64,000 nucleotides of DNA from Galdieria partita. Its lineage: Eukaryota > Rhodophyta > Bangiophyceae > Galdieriales > Galdieriaceae. The notes under the pieces were generated by a model. That model did not search any database, was not told where the DNA came from, and saw only the letters and a program-made list of their open reading frames with translations. Positions within the stretch are counted from its first letter, which is position 1. Each line of letters starts with the position of its first letter. The DNA is taken from contig BQMJ01000041.1 of assembly GCA_025991245.1 (NCBI GenBank), positions 1 through 64,000 on the forward strand, given 5' to 3'. Made by a program: the position numbers and the translations under genes. This document shows, piece after piece, positions 46,873 through 57,829 of the stretch.

Positions 46873-48387
46873 CTAGATAAGTTTCTCCAAGATAAATTCA
46901 GCTCCATTTCTCATAAACTCTTCTCGAGAAAACCAAAACTGCTGAAAAGTCACCAGAGAAGCTACAATAGAACCACCAATCCATGACGCAAATATCCTCT
47001 CCTCTGGTAACATAACTGAGATTGTCTTTATACGATACATAGGCGACATTCTTTCCAATAACATATCTTCAAAGCATTTGGTAAAACCTGGAAACAATGT
47101 ACTACATCCAGTAAGAAGAATATTTCCAACAAGATCCCTACGAAGATCAGGATCACATTTCCGTAAAGCCTTTAGAACCATGTCACAAACACCATCCATC
47201 TGGTTTATATTCTCAATACTGTCGGGTTGATCAAGGAAAACCAATGATAGACGGTCAAGAGGTGGTTCTTTCAATGAAGAAGGTTGAAAAACAATAAAAG
47301 GTATCTTCCAAGACAGCTCACGGGAAATTTGGAAGGAATGTCCCTTTTCCCACTCATACCTGAATACTTGTATGGGTGCTCCATGACTATTTACAACATC
47401 TTCTTCTTTCTCATTCCATAAGCCACAAATGGAATGCTTTATATCTTCTATGAGGCGCTGTGTTCCCAGGTTCTTCAAGTCAAGTTTTCCACATGATTCT
47501 CTCTGTTCCTTCTCAACAAGGTCCGCATATTCATTAAAATATTTCCACAAAATTCTTGTCAAAAATTCTCCTCCAATGGCATTTCTTATGGTAGCTCGAT
47601 TCAATGAAAAACCTTCTACGACGGGGACTACACTAGTGCCTTTATGGCCTACACAAACAACTAAGGCCGTAGTTCTAGCTGATGCAAAAGTTGCTGCTGT
47701 AGCATGATTCAGAACAAAAGTAGCACGCATGGACAGTTCTAGCTTCTCTCACATAAGTTGTGTTTCCTTTAGAGCTGAAGAATCTGTCAAACCTTGAAAA
47801 ACTATCTTTGATAGTTGTGAGTAGGTCTCTCGATGTAGACCTCGCTCACCTTCAACAAACATACATGCATTCTCCTCCGGTTTGACACGGAGAAACGCAA
47901 AAGCTTCTTTTAAAAGACAACAAAAAGCTTGCCAATCACTCAAAGTACCATTCTCTCTCAACAACTCTGACAAGGTCCAGTCGTCTCCATACAACTGAAA
48001 ATTAATGGGACATTGATCACAAAAAAACAAATAAGGACTTTCGACACAAGGTGTAAAGAAATTTCTATCTTTGGTTTCCGAGATTTCTACACCTTCCTTC
48101 TGTACTGTCTTTTCGTTTATAACATCCAAAACTCTATTCGATGTGACACTTTGTTCTTGTGCTGATGCATTCACACCAGTGCTGACTGCTTCTTCCAAGA
48201 CAACACCCTCCCCTTTTAGCACTTTACTTGACAACTGTGCCTCAAATCCCTTGTCATTCACACCATACCAGTTGCGAATAAATAGCTTTGGAGAGTCGTC
48301 TCCTGCATAGCCGATACGAAAGTACCAAGTGCCCAGTTGCACTACAACGGCACCAATATCGTCTCCGAGTCGAACCCTTTCAGACAT
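46873..48387 (-). CDS. ARP4: Actin-related protein, ARP4-like
   Basis: Two exons, 486 residues, intron 47739-47792 (54 bp); the join restores IVFQ-ELSMRATFVLNH in frame. The actin fold start is DDIGAVVVQLGTWYFRIGYA GDDSP. The nucleotide-site loops are ARTTALVVCVGHKGTSVVPV and LTGCSTLFPGF (canonical GGxxxxPG changed to TGCSTLFPG). The C-terminal ERIFASWIGGSIVASLVTFQ QFWFSREEF matches the ARP4/BAF53 signature (WIGGSILASLGTFQQMW). ARP4 is a shared subunit of the INO80, SWR1 and NuA4 chromatin complexes. An insertion of about 60 residues (positions 50-110) near the N-terminus explains the length above 450. Confidence 0.85.
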
Positions 48388-48498
48388 TGTACAACAAGTT
48401 CCCCCAATGAAAAATCAACAAAAAACTGCTCTTTACCAAAATCTCTCTACAACGCCAAATTAAACTATACAATCATTTCTTGCGACTATAACTTGTAA

Positions 48499-50208
48499 CT
48501 AATCCAAACCATCTGGTATCCAATGACCCATCCTGAGTTTTTTGGCTCGTAAATACGCTTTGTTTTCTTCTGTAGCCTTCGTGACTATGGGAACGCGTTC
48601 GGAAATCTGAATACCATAGCCACGTAAACCAGTATATTTGGCAGGATTATTAGTCATTAAACGTATATTCCTTACACCCAAGTCCACAAGTATTTGAGCA
48701 CCAATTCCGTATTCTCTAGAATCCACAGGAAAGCCCAAGTCCTTGTTGGCATCAACGGTATCTCGACCTCGATCTTGCAGGGCATACGCTCGAAGCTTAT
48801 GACCTAAACCTATTCCACGACCTTCCTGTCCTCTTAAATAAAGAATAACTCCTCTGCCTTCTTCTGCCACCGCCTTCATGGCTGCTTGCAATTGAACTCC
48901 ACAATCACATCGAAGAGAGCCAAATACATCTCCGGTACAACACTCGGAGTGAACTCGGACAAGAACTGGAACTTGCCCTCGACAAGGCATCTCGTTAGTA
49001 ATATTATCATTGTGAAATGGACCACCCATAACCAGAGCAATATGCTCTACATCGTCCAATACAGATCTAAAACAATAAGTATCAAAAACTCCATAGACAG
49101 TGGGTAGCTTTGCAGAGGTCTCTCCTACACGAAAAACAAGCTTTTCAGTCTCCCTTCTCCACCTAATCAAGTCTGCAATGGAAGTTAAAACAATATTATG
49201 CTTTTTACAAAACTCCAAAAGATCAGGCAGTCTAGCCATAGAGCCATCCCTATCATTCACAACTTCCGCCAATACTCCTGCAGGATAAAGTCCAGCTATT
49301 CGCGCTAAATCAACTGCAGCTTCCGTATGACCAGCTCTCTTTAGAACACCACCCTCTCTATATTTTAGTGGAAAAACATGACCAGGTCGTTGAAAATCCT
49401 TGGCAATTACGTTGGGATTGGCAAGAGCTCGAATAGTTTTCGCCCTATCTGCAGCAGATATACCGGTGCTAGTACCATGTTTGTAGTCAACGGAAACTGT
49501 AAACGCTGTTCCTTTCGGGTCCGTGTTCAAAGGAACCATGGGCTGTAAATCAAGTTGTTCTACTCGATTAGGTTCCAAAGAAACACAAAGTACGCCGCTA
49601 GTGTGCCGAACCATAAAGGCTATGGATTCACTTGTAACCTTTTCTGCTGCCATTATCAAATCTCCTTCGTTTTCTCGGTTCTCATCATCTGTCACTAGAA
49701 CGAACTCGCCTCTCTGCAAAGCTTCAATGGCTGCAACTACACTCTCCTTACCAAAACACCAACCATCTGAGAGGTAACTTGCTTCATCTATCTTTCTATT
49801 TTCATTAGGAAGTTTCGAACTTGACATGTTCGACAGAAAACTCAAGTTCTTCGAACAGCTGTTGTTAGAGATAAGTTCTGATACCATTCCTTCACTTTTA
49901 TTCACTTCTTTGTGCCCATTTTCTGGAATTCTTTCAAAAGAAACAACAGATGGCAACTTTGAGTTTCCTTGTTGCTCTATAGCTTCACCTAAATTGGAAA
50001 CCATAGCTGTATACTGTCGGTTCGAGTGACAGTGGCCACAAAAAGGATGTCCAATCACAGACTTCCCAAACGAAGAAGAGATACGACATTCCCTAATAAA
50101 CGACGTTTTATAGCTCCAATTCAACAAAGAAGGTACAAAACTCGTTGCTTGTGTAGCTGAGCTTGTTTGGTCTTCACTCGGATGAGACGTCGACATTACA
50201 CGAGCCAA
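48499..50208 (-). CDS. ribBA: RibBA: DHBP synthase / GTP cyclohydrolase II
   Basis: Single exon, 569 residues. After about 150 residues of Ser/Thr-rich plastid transit and linker comes the 3,4-dihydroxy-2-butanone-4-phosphate synthase domain: [44 protein letters not shown] and [14 protein letters not shown]. The GTP cyclohydrolase II domain follows: [23 protein letters not shown] (zinc Cys), [32 protein letters not shown] and [10 protein letters not shown]. It supplies both riboflavin precursors (from ribulose 5-phosphate and GTP), in plastids as in plants. It is divergent from MSH2 with 211 bp between start codons. Confidence 0.97.
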   Translation of the reverse strand: MARVMSTSHPSEDQTSSATQATSFVPSLLNWSYKTSFIRECRISSSFGKSVIGHPFCGHCHSNRQYTAMVSNLGEAIEQQGNSKLPSVVSFERIPENGHKEVNKSEGMVSELISNNSCSKNLSFLSNMSSSKLPNENRKIDEASYLSDGWCFGKESVVAAIEALQRGEFVLVTDDENRENEGDLIMAAEKVTSESIAFMVRHTSGVLCVSLEPNRVEQLDLQPMVPLNTDPKGTAFTVSVDYKHGTSTGISAADRAKTIRALANPNVIAKDFQRPGHVFPLKYREGGVLKRAGHTEAAVDLARIAGLYPAGVLAEVVNDRDGSMARLPDLLEFCKKHNIVLTSIADLIRWRRETEKLVFRVGETSAKLPTVYGVFDTYCFRSVLDDVEHIALVMGGPFHNDNITNEMPCRGQVPVLVRVHSECCTGDVFGSLRCDCGVQLQAAMKAVAEEGRGVILYLRGQEGRGIGLGHKLRAYALQDRGRDTVDANKDLGFPVDSREYGIGAQILVDLGVRNIRLMTNNPAKYTGLRGYGIQISERVPIVTKATEENKAYLRAKKLRMGHWIPDGLD

Positions 50209-50419
50209 CCAACCAAAGGATTTCTACGAATCACTCCTATCCTCCATATGATGCCTGTTTCTTTCAGGTCTGCAAGTTTGACAGCTCTTTATATATACCC
50301 TTGTAAATATGCTTACATTGAATGAATTTTTAAATATACAACAGAAATTCTTGCAATAAAATAAATAACAAAATATCCTCAACAAATTTTTCTCATTTTT
50401 GGCGCCATTTTTTTATTCG

Positions 50420-53400
50420 ATGGAAGAGTATTCATCAGGCACCTTACGACAGCTATTAGGTTCCAGTTCCGAGGTAGAGACTTTCACTCGTATTGTAGAG
50501 AGTCTGTATGAAGAAAGCGCAAAGTGAGCTGTCTGCTTGATTTATTTCGTCTCTCCTTATCGACTAGTTGTAGTTCTTCACTGGTGCTTGTTTTCGAAGT
50601 GAAGGCAACTTCAACTTTTCTTATATTGTCGCACGGTGTATTCCTAGTTACTAAACTTGGACTCATTGGAGAGAGAACTTTTGAATGCATTGGAGAAAAG
50701 GAAATACCTTTTACTGTGCTGAACTATCGTAAAACTCAGGAATTTGTTTCTTTTGCCTTGTTTGAAGTAGGAGTGAAATTACAAGTATGGTCCAAGTCGA
50801 AAACTGGAAAGAACGAATATGTAAAAATTTTGGAAGGCTCTCCAGCAAACCCCTCCAGCCTAGAAGAATACTTTGGTCTAGACGACACTAGGTCAAACAG
50901 TGTAGATGCTTCCTCGGTGAGTTCTCTTAGTAATTCACAGACCTTGGGAAGCTCTATTGCTGTAAGATTTGCACAAGAAGATGGTCAACTCAGATTCGGT
51001 GTCGCATTTTATGAAGTAGGAGATAGTAGTTTTCTAACTGGAGAATTCTATGAAGACGATTCACTTGCTTTATTAGAAAATATTCTTGTAAGCTTACAAG
51101 CCAAGGAGGTTGGTTTATACTATCTTGTTGGTTCCACTACCTCTTATTCAACGATAGATTTTTTACTGTCCTGTCGATCTTCAAGAAAAAGATCTCCGGA
51201 AATTTCGGGACATAGCACTTAGATGCAATTTTTTAATGACTCCCCATGAGCGCAAAGAGTTTGAGTCCTCATTGGTTGTTCGGGATATTACCAAGGTTCT
51301 AGGTTCGAAATATTGTACTTTAACAGATCAGTCTTCGTGTATAACTTAGCTGACTTGTTAGGAGATGTATCGATTCCACCGAGTATCTTAGAACAAACCC
51401 TTGCATTGCAAGCATTGGCTATGCTTTTGAGGTGCTGTGGGTATACTCCAGATCTACTTGAGTCAAATGATGAACATTTGAACAAGTCTCGTCGATTTCT
51501 TAAACCACTGGAAATGTCACAGTACATGAGATTGGATGCGGCCTGCATTCAAGGCTTGGATCTGTTGCCACGTAAAAGTAATATAGAATTTGGACATTTT
51601 GCATCAGGCAATAACAAAGACTCTCTTTATGGAATTTTAAACAAGACAAAAACAGCTATGGGTTCTAGGCTGTTGAAGAAATGGTTATTGATGCCTTTAC
51701 AAAATATTGAAGAAATTGAAAGAAGACAGAATGTAGTGGAAATCTTTATTCAAAATGCAATTTTTCGTACAGAACTTCGTGACGGTAAGTATTTTGGATT
51801 ACTTTGAAATGAGTAGACTCATTATTTCTAGGACATTTGAAATTTGTACCGGATCTTGCTCGACTTTGTAGGCGTTTTCAAAGGTTGAAAAGTGTCACCT
51901 TACATCAAGTGATTCGTCTGTATCAACTATCTATTCGCTTGCCTCTTCTTCTGGATTGCTTTTCTCAATACACATCTAAGGAAAATGACAGCCCTTTGAA
52001 ACCCTATTGGCAACGACTGGATTCCTTGCATACTGAGTTAGGTCGGTTTGAAGTATGTAGTCCTTTCGTTTACGAATGAAACTTGATTGGAGAATATTTA
52101 GGAGTTGATCGAGACCACTATTGACTTAGACCTGGTGCAAAACAATGAATACGTTGTTAGCGCACAGGTCGATGAGAACTTGTCCGAAATGAAGAAAGCC
52201 AAAGATGAAATACTTGCAGAGATTGCTGTTGCCCACGAAGATATTTGTACACGTCTGAATTTGAAAGCAGACAAATTAAAATTGGACAGAAAAGAAAATA
52301 CTGGATTCTTTTTCCGACTATCGAGAAAAGATGAACGTTTGGTTCGAGGCAACCCGAATTTTGTTATTTTAGAAACACGTAAGGATGGGATAAGGTGAGA
52401 CGTTGAACTTGTATCAATAATCAGAGTTCCAATGACAATTGTCGTTGAAAAGGTTTGTCACAAAATCTCTAAATCGTTTGAATGAGAGATATTTCTGTAT
52501 TTGTACGGAATATGATAAAAAGCAAGGAGACATTAAGGACAAAATTATTGAAGTAGTTGCTTCATATATTTCTGTTTTTGCGGTACTTTAAGATATTGTT
52601 TAACTGGCATTGGAAGTTTACTATTCTGATAGGAAGCTAGTCTGGTTTTAGCGGAACTTGATGTCCTTTCAACTTTTGCTATGGTGGCGGTGAATGCACC
52701 TGAACCATACTGCAAACCATATATCGATAAACCTAGAGCTGGCATTCAATTGATACAAGCTCGTCATCCCATCGTGAGTATTTAAAGTTTGAAAAGATTT
52801 CTTGTGCAAGTACCCACGTTTTGAGTAGGTGGAAGAAAATCTCGAAGGAAAGCAGTTTATAGCCAATGATTGTTTTCTCGAGAATATGTCAGATTCAAAC
52901 AGACCTGGCCAAGTTCTTCTAGTTGTTACAGGTCCAAACATGGGAGGAAAAAGCACTTATATTAGAACTGTAGGAGTCATTACATTGATGGCTCATATTG
53001 GTTGTTTTGTACCTGCACAGAGTGCAAGAATTTCGTTGACTGATCGAATTATGTGTCGTATTGGTTCTACAGACTATCAAATGTATGGAGTATCGACCTT
53101 TATGGCGGAAATGTTAGAAACTTCGTCTATTCTTCGATTAGCCTCTCCATCATCCTTGATCATTATTGATGAGCTTGGAAGAGGCACTTGTACCGAAGAA
53201 GGTTTTGCATTGGCTTATAGTATTGCAGAGTATATTGTGCGGCACATAGGATGTCCTTGCATGTTTGCGACACATTTTCATGAGTTGACATTTCTCGCCG
53301 ACACATTTCCTCAAGGAGTGGTATGCAATATGCTTGTTTTCTATTAAAAAGGCTTATCCAAAAAATAACTTTTATTAGGTGCAAAATGTTCATGTTTCGG

Positions 53401-53762
53401 CTGAACCTGATCCTGAAACTCAAAAGTTACAATTTTTATACAAGGTCGAGGAAGGTATCTGTGATAAGAGTTTTGGAATACATGTTGCGGAGTTTGCACG
53501 ATTTCCTGTCTCTGTTATCCAGGATGCGAAAGATACTGTCGATAGACTGGAAAAGTTTGGAATAAGACAAGAAGATTCCGATGACAAAGCATACTCATCA
53601 GAAAAGAAGGAAGCCTATCATTTCATGAGATGGTTTCTTGCAAAAGTTCAACATATCCAATCGTCTTGTCAAACTGAAAGCCAGAAGGAGCAAGCAATAG
53701 AAAACTTAAAGGACATTGCAAGACGGTCTTCGAATAAGTATCTTCAAAGCATTCTTTTATGA
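50420..53762 (+). CDS. MSH2: MSH2 DNA mismatch-repair protein
   Basis: Ten exons, 959 residues; introns 50524-50573, 51109-51157, 51303-51349, 51785-51831, 52053-52101, 52395-52452, 52583-52632, 52774-52828, 53321-53378. The lever/clamp domains read [37 protein letters not shown] and [16 protein letters not shown]. The ATPase has Walker [17 protein letters not shown] (about residue 703), [16 protein letters not shown], Walker [20 protein letters not shown] (about 782) and FATHFHELT. The signature is unusual: the family has GRGTSTYDGF, here [10 protein letters not shown], and GxGD before the Q-loop is GSTD. MSH2 pairs with MSH6 or MSH3 to detect mismatches. The N-terminal mismatch-binding domain is diverged, and its first exon junction is the least certain. 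Confidence 0.93.
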
Positions 53763-53812
53763 CATACGTTTGTAAAAACAGACGCACTCTATTTTGAACT
53801 CTCATTTTATTT

Positions 53813-54217
53813 TCAACTTTCATTTTCTCTTCTCCACTTTTCAAAGGTATGTTTGTTGATGTATCGCAAACCACAATATTTGCAAGTAGCAGGATACGGA
53901 GCTTCTAGACGAATATACTCTATGGGGTGCCCTAGTGGACCACCACCTCCATTACAAGCTGCAACATAACCATCAACTACAATCGGAGGCACTTTCGATA
54001 TAAGTTCCATAGCGTCACTTTGCCACTTTTCTCTCACTTCTTCAAGATTGGTTCCTTCCGGAAAAACTCCAAGAGGTTGGTGTAAACGTTTTGGTTTGAT
54101 GCCAGTAAGTTCTTTTTCTTCTTCTGTTGCTACACTTTTGACCGCTGTGGTATGAAAAGATATGTAATTGTAACGATATCCTTGACATAACAACCTCGCA
54201 AGTCGAATCAACCGCAT
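53813..54217 (-). CDS. NDUFS6: NADH dehydrogenase Fe-S protein 6 homologue (complex I 13-kDa subunit)
   Basis: Single exon, 134 residues. The basic N-terminus MRLIRLARLLCQGYRYNYIS looks like a mitochondrial presequence. The C-terminal zf-CHCC domain is complete: VAACNGGGGPLGHPIEYIRL ... YPATCKYCGLRY, giving Cys, His and two Cys zinc ligands. The subunit binds zinc in the peripheral arm of respiratory complex I. It is convergent with MSH2 (50 bp between stop codons) and divergent from the methyltransferase gene (19 bp between start codons). Confidence 0.93.
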   Translation of the reverse strand: MRLIRLARLLCQGYRYNYISFHTTAVKSVATEEEKELTGIKPKRLHQPLGVFPEGTNLEEVREKWQSDAMELISKVPPIVVDGYVAACNGGGGPLGHPIEYIRLEAPYPATCKYCGLRYINKHTFEKWRRENES

Positions 54218-54236
54218 TTTACACTCACCAAACGAT

Positions 54237-55031
54237 ATGAGATTGGTGGCATTTGTACAAGGTTCGTCAGTCTGTCTTGGTTGTCATGTCAATCAGACAA
54301 GTAAAAAATATCTATCTTTGTCTATGACAATTTCTAGAAGAAACTTTCTAAAGCAATCTATACTTTCTTTATCAGTCTTGAATTGTTTTGTTGAAAGATC
54401 ACTACAGGCAGAAGTATGCTATGATAACTATGCCAAGAGTTACGATAACTTAGAGACGAGTGTTTGGAATAGATTATTTCAACTTGATCGATTGCGAAAG
54501 GAACTACTAACATATATTTCAGGTGGAATTGTCTTAGAAGTAGGCGTTGGTACTGGTCTGAACTTGGAGTCATATCCGTGGCAAGTTATGAAACAGTTTA
54601 TTGGAGTTGACACCAGTTCCAGCATGTTAGAACAAGCTCGAAACAAGTTGAACTCTTTATCTATAAATAATGATGTCGATTGGGAACTTATAGAAGCTTC
54701 TGTAACTCGTCTACCTTTTCCTGACAACTATTTTGATCACGTGGTGGATAGCTTTGGTCTTTGTGTTTTCGACAATCCATACTTGGCATTGAAGGAAATG
54801 AGTCGAGTTTGTAAGAAAGACGGAACAATATTATTGTTGGAGCATAGTTCAAGTCCTTATGGGATGGTTAGAGAATATCAACGCTGGACTGGAAACTTGG
54901 TTGCCAAGTTGGCCAAAGGCTGTCATTGGAGTGTACCTTTGCAAGACTTGTTGAAACATCTTCATCTCTATACTATTTATCAGAAATATAAATTGCTTGG
55001 AACGGTTTCCTTGCATGTCGTTTCCAAATGA
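54237..55031 (+). CDS. SAM-dependent methyltransferase with twin-arginine (thylakoid-type) signal
   Basis: Single exon, 264 residues. Class I methyltransferase motifs: I GIVLEVGVGTGLNLESYP, II IGVDTSSSMLEQARNKL, III ASVTRLPFPDNYFDHVVDSF, then MSRVCKKDGTILLLEHSSS. It is similar in layout to UbiE-like and METTL7-like enzymes. The N-terminus is bipartite: about 30 residues of possible plastid transit, then TISRRNFLKQSILSLSVL with a textbook SRRxFLK Tat motif, a hydrophobic core and a possible cleavage site after SLQA. This suggests import into the thylakoid lumen or retention at its membrane. The substrate is unknown. A second Met at 54324 would start directly at the Tat signal and lose the transit part. 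Confidence 0.85.
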   Translation: MRLVAFVQGSSVCLGCHVNQTSKKYLSLSMTISRRNFLKQSILSLSVLNCFVERSLQAEVCYDNYAKSYDNLETSVWNRLFQLDRLRKELLTYISGGIVLEVGVGTGLNLESYPWQVMKQFIGVDTSSSMLEQARNKLNSLSINNDVDWELIEASVTRLPFPDNYFDHVVDSFGLCVFDNPYLALKEMSRVCKKDGTILLLEHSSSPYGMVREYQRWTGNLVAKLAKGCHWSVPLQDLLKHLHLYTIYQKYKLLGTVSLHVVSK

Positions 55032-55106
55032 TGAATTTTCTCTTTGATAACAACACGAACGGAATTTATTTCAGAATTGTTCAAAGAAACATCATATCCA
55101 AACGTT

Positions 55107-56424
55107 TCATTTGGAAGCTGCTTTCTTTCCAGCACCAGTGACCGCATTCTTTTTGGCGGTATACTAACATAAAATAAACAAAACATAGTTAAAACCAAAT
55201 GTTAAAACTTACCATCTTTTCTCCAAATTCCTTTGGAATCAAGTGACGCACTGCATCTCTTTCTTCAACCAACTCTTTTCGACTTTTTTCCATCATCGAT
55301 GCTGAAAATTCTTCAATTGGAAGGTTCAAGATTCTTCGATAATGACCACCAGGGCACATCACAGGTACAGAATACCAAAGTCCTTCATCAATGCCATAAG
55401 TTCCATCACTAGGGATTCCTACAGAGCACCAACGATCACCAGCTCCGTGCCAATAGTCTCTCATGTGATCAACCACTGCTGCAGCTGCAGAAGCGGCAGA
55501 AGAAGCACCGCGAGCCTTGATCACTTCTGCTCCTCTTTGTTGTACTTTGGGAATCATAACTTCTCGAATCCATTTCTCATCATTGATAACCTTTCTAGCA
55601 GATTCTCCCTTAATTCTGGCATGAGTAATGTCTGGATACTGTGTAGAACTGTGATTACCCCAAACTATCACACGATCTACTTCAGGAATCTTACAACCTG
55701 CTTTCTCTGCTAGCATATATTGAGTTCTATTTTGATCCAAACGAGTCATGGACATAAAACGTTCGGGATTGAAGCGAGGTGCATTAGCTGCACATATCAA
55801 TGCGTTGGTATTGGCAGGATTGCCAACCACAAATACTCTCAAATCATTTGCAGCAACTTCATTCAGCGCTTTTCCTTGTTCGGCAAAGATATTGGCATTC
55901 GAGGAAAGAAGGTCCTTACGTTCCATTCCTTGAGAACGTGGCTTGGCACCTACTAATAAAGCGACAGAAACATCAGCAAAACCTTTGCGCAAGTCATCTG
56001 TTGCTACGATTCCTTGAACCAGAGGAAAAGCACAGTCTTGTAGTTCCATAACTACACCTTCTAGTTTACTAAGAGCCTGAGGAACTTCCAATAGATGAAG
56101 AACGATCGGTTGGTCTTCGCCTAACATCTCTCCACTATATTTATCACTGACAAGTGTTTCCCAAAACTTATCAAAGGATGCTTACTTGGCAATTCTTGGT
56201 AATAAAGAATAGGCTATTTGCCCTGCTGCTCCTGTAACTGCGACATGTAAGGTTGGGAGCCAATCTTTGCCCGAGCCTTTATAAATCTGTACACCTCTGG
56301 AAGGCACTATAAAGTTTCCATGAGAGGAATAATTGCTGTTGGAGAGGACTCGATCTTGTTTTATTGAACAACTATTGTTCACAAACTGTCTAAAGAGACC
56401 TCTTATGTGACGTAAGGATGACAT
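55107..56424 (-). CDS. MDH: Malate dehydrogenase
   Basis: Three exons, 409 residues; introns 56147-56185 (39 bp) and 55164-55212. It has an N-terminal extension of about 60 residues ([19 protein letters not shown]), probably organelle targeting, and then the Rossmann motif [44 protein letters not shown] has Glu where many NAD enzymes have Asp after LL. Downstream are [16 protein letters not shown] (mobile-loop Arg), [19 protein letters not shown] and [11 protein letters not shown] (catalytic His). It belongs to the group containing bacterial, cytosolic and chloroplast enzymes, not the mitochondrial one. A short basic tail ([15 protein letters not shown]) is added by the last exon. The compartment cannot be decided from the sequence. 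Confidence 0.95.
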
Positions 56425-56509
56425 TATGTTTCAAATCCCCAACAAAGACTGAAACTTTGTAATGATTCAAATATCGACATGCGACTTTAGAAGGCTGAAA
56501 TAAACTTGT

Positions 56510-56964
56510 TTACTTGGGGACATTCACAGTTTGCAAACCTCTAAAAGACGTTACAGGAACAAAAGAAACAACAGTATAAAAAGGATGAGGTGCATCTTCA
56601 TCGTCATTGGGTATTCTTCCATACAGTTGAGACTGTTAACACAAGTGTGATACAAAGAACTTACCTCTCAAGTCTAACTCTTAAACGAAAAGGTACGTTG
56701 CGAATGCCTTGTTTCCAAATTTCTCTGTTCAATCGCGTGTCGACTCGTACGTCTTCCGTTCCCATTGCCTTTTGAGCAAACTTTCTGATTTCCTTGATGG
56801 CACGAGGTGCACGTCTCTTCCATACACATCCATGCAACCGCTTGTGCAAATTGATCGTATATTCACGAGTAGCACTTTCCATAGTCGTCTGTCTTGAACT
56901 TTTCTTGTCCTTTGCCTAGACTAAAATTAGGACAACTTCAAACTCTCAATGTTTCTCATACCAT
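56510..56964 (-). CDS. RPL31: Ribosomal protein L31 (eL31)
   Basis: Three exons, 119 residues; introns 56916-56961 (46 bp) and 56616-56664. The first exon is only the ATG, followed at once by an intron, so the protein begins [12 protein letters not shown]. The conserved core is [53 protein letters not shown] and [18 protein letters not shown]. The 60S subunit protein lies near the exit tunnel. The start codon directly follows an AAT/TAA triplet run. Divergent from RPL10a. Confidence 0.96.
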
Positions 56965-57164
56965 TATTATTATTATTATTATTAATTAGCACCAAACTAG
57001 TAAACCAATCAGTCGGTAAGAGCAAATCAGACAACAGCAACAGCGCTCGACGCCGTTTATCTTTTGGGGAAAAATTTTGTTGAGAGGAATTGGAAGGCTC
57101 TTGCCGAAAAGACCAACACAAAAAACTGGTTTGTTGTGAAGGTGACCAATTCTTCATTTACTAA
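56965..57164. promoter_or_regulatory. Shared intergenic region of divergent RPL31 and RPL10a
   Basis: 200 bp between the start codons of two divergent large-subunit protein genes, a natural bidirectional promoter. It includes a triplet run (ATT)n at about 56964-56985 in the RPL31 leader. No known promoter box was identified. Confidence 0.5.
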
Positions 57165-57815
57165 ATGTCCAAATTACAGACAGCAACAGTTCGTTCTGCA
57201 GTATCAGATATTTTGAAAGAGTCAGAAGAAAAGAAGCGGAACTTTGTTGAGACAGTAGAACTCCAGATTGGCCTGAAGAACTACGACACCAAAAAGGATA
57301 AGCGTTTCAGTGGCTCCATTAAGCTTCCATACATTCCAAAGCCGAAATTACAAGTAGCAGTATTGGGTGATGCTATTCATGTTCAACAAGCACAGGAACT
57401 TGGAATAGATGCTTATGATGTAGAGGCTTTAAGAAAGTTTAACAAACAGAAGAAGCCCATCAAAAAGTTTGCAAAGAAATATGACGCTTTTCTAGCTTCA
57501 GACTCTGTGATTAAGCAACTTCCGAGAATATTAGGCCCAGCTTTGAATAAGGCAGGAAAGTTTCCGACACCCATTTCTCACTCAGATAACTTGCAAGAGA
57601 AAGTAAATGAAATCAAGGCTACAATCAAGTTCCAGTTGAAGAAAGTACTTTGTATGGGAGTGGCAGTCGGTAACGTGCAAATGACAGAAGACCAGTTGGT
57701 TGCAAATATCACACTTGCTATCAATTTTTTGGTTTCTTTATTGAAGAAGAATTGGCAAAATGTCAAGTCGTTACACGTGAAAAGCACTATGGGCAAACCA
57801 AAAAGAATTTACTAG
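57165..57815 (+). CDS. RPL10A: Ribosomal protein L10a (uL1)
   Basis: Single exon, 216 residues, the usual length. Conserved segments: [70 protein letters not shown] and the C-terminal [14 protein letters not shown]. It forms the L1 stalk of the 60S subunit that handles tRNA exit. It is followed after 14 bp by the start codon of the helicase gene on the same strand. Confidence 0.97.
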   Translation: MSKLQTATVRSAVSDILKESEEKKRNFVETVELQIGLKNYDTKKDKRFSGSIKLPYIPKPKLQVAVLGDAIHVQQAQELGIDAYDVEALRKFNKQKKPIKKFAKKYDAFLASDSVIKQLPRILGPALNKAGKFPTPISHSDNLQEKVNEIKATIKFQLKKVLCMGVAVGNVQMTEDQLVANITLAINFLVSLLKKNWQNVKSLHVKSTMGKPKRIY

Positions 57816-57829
57816 TTTGGAATAGTAAA

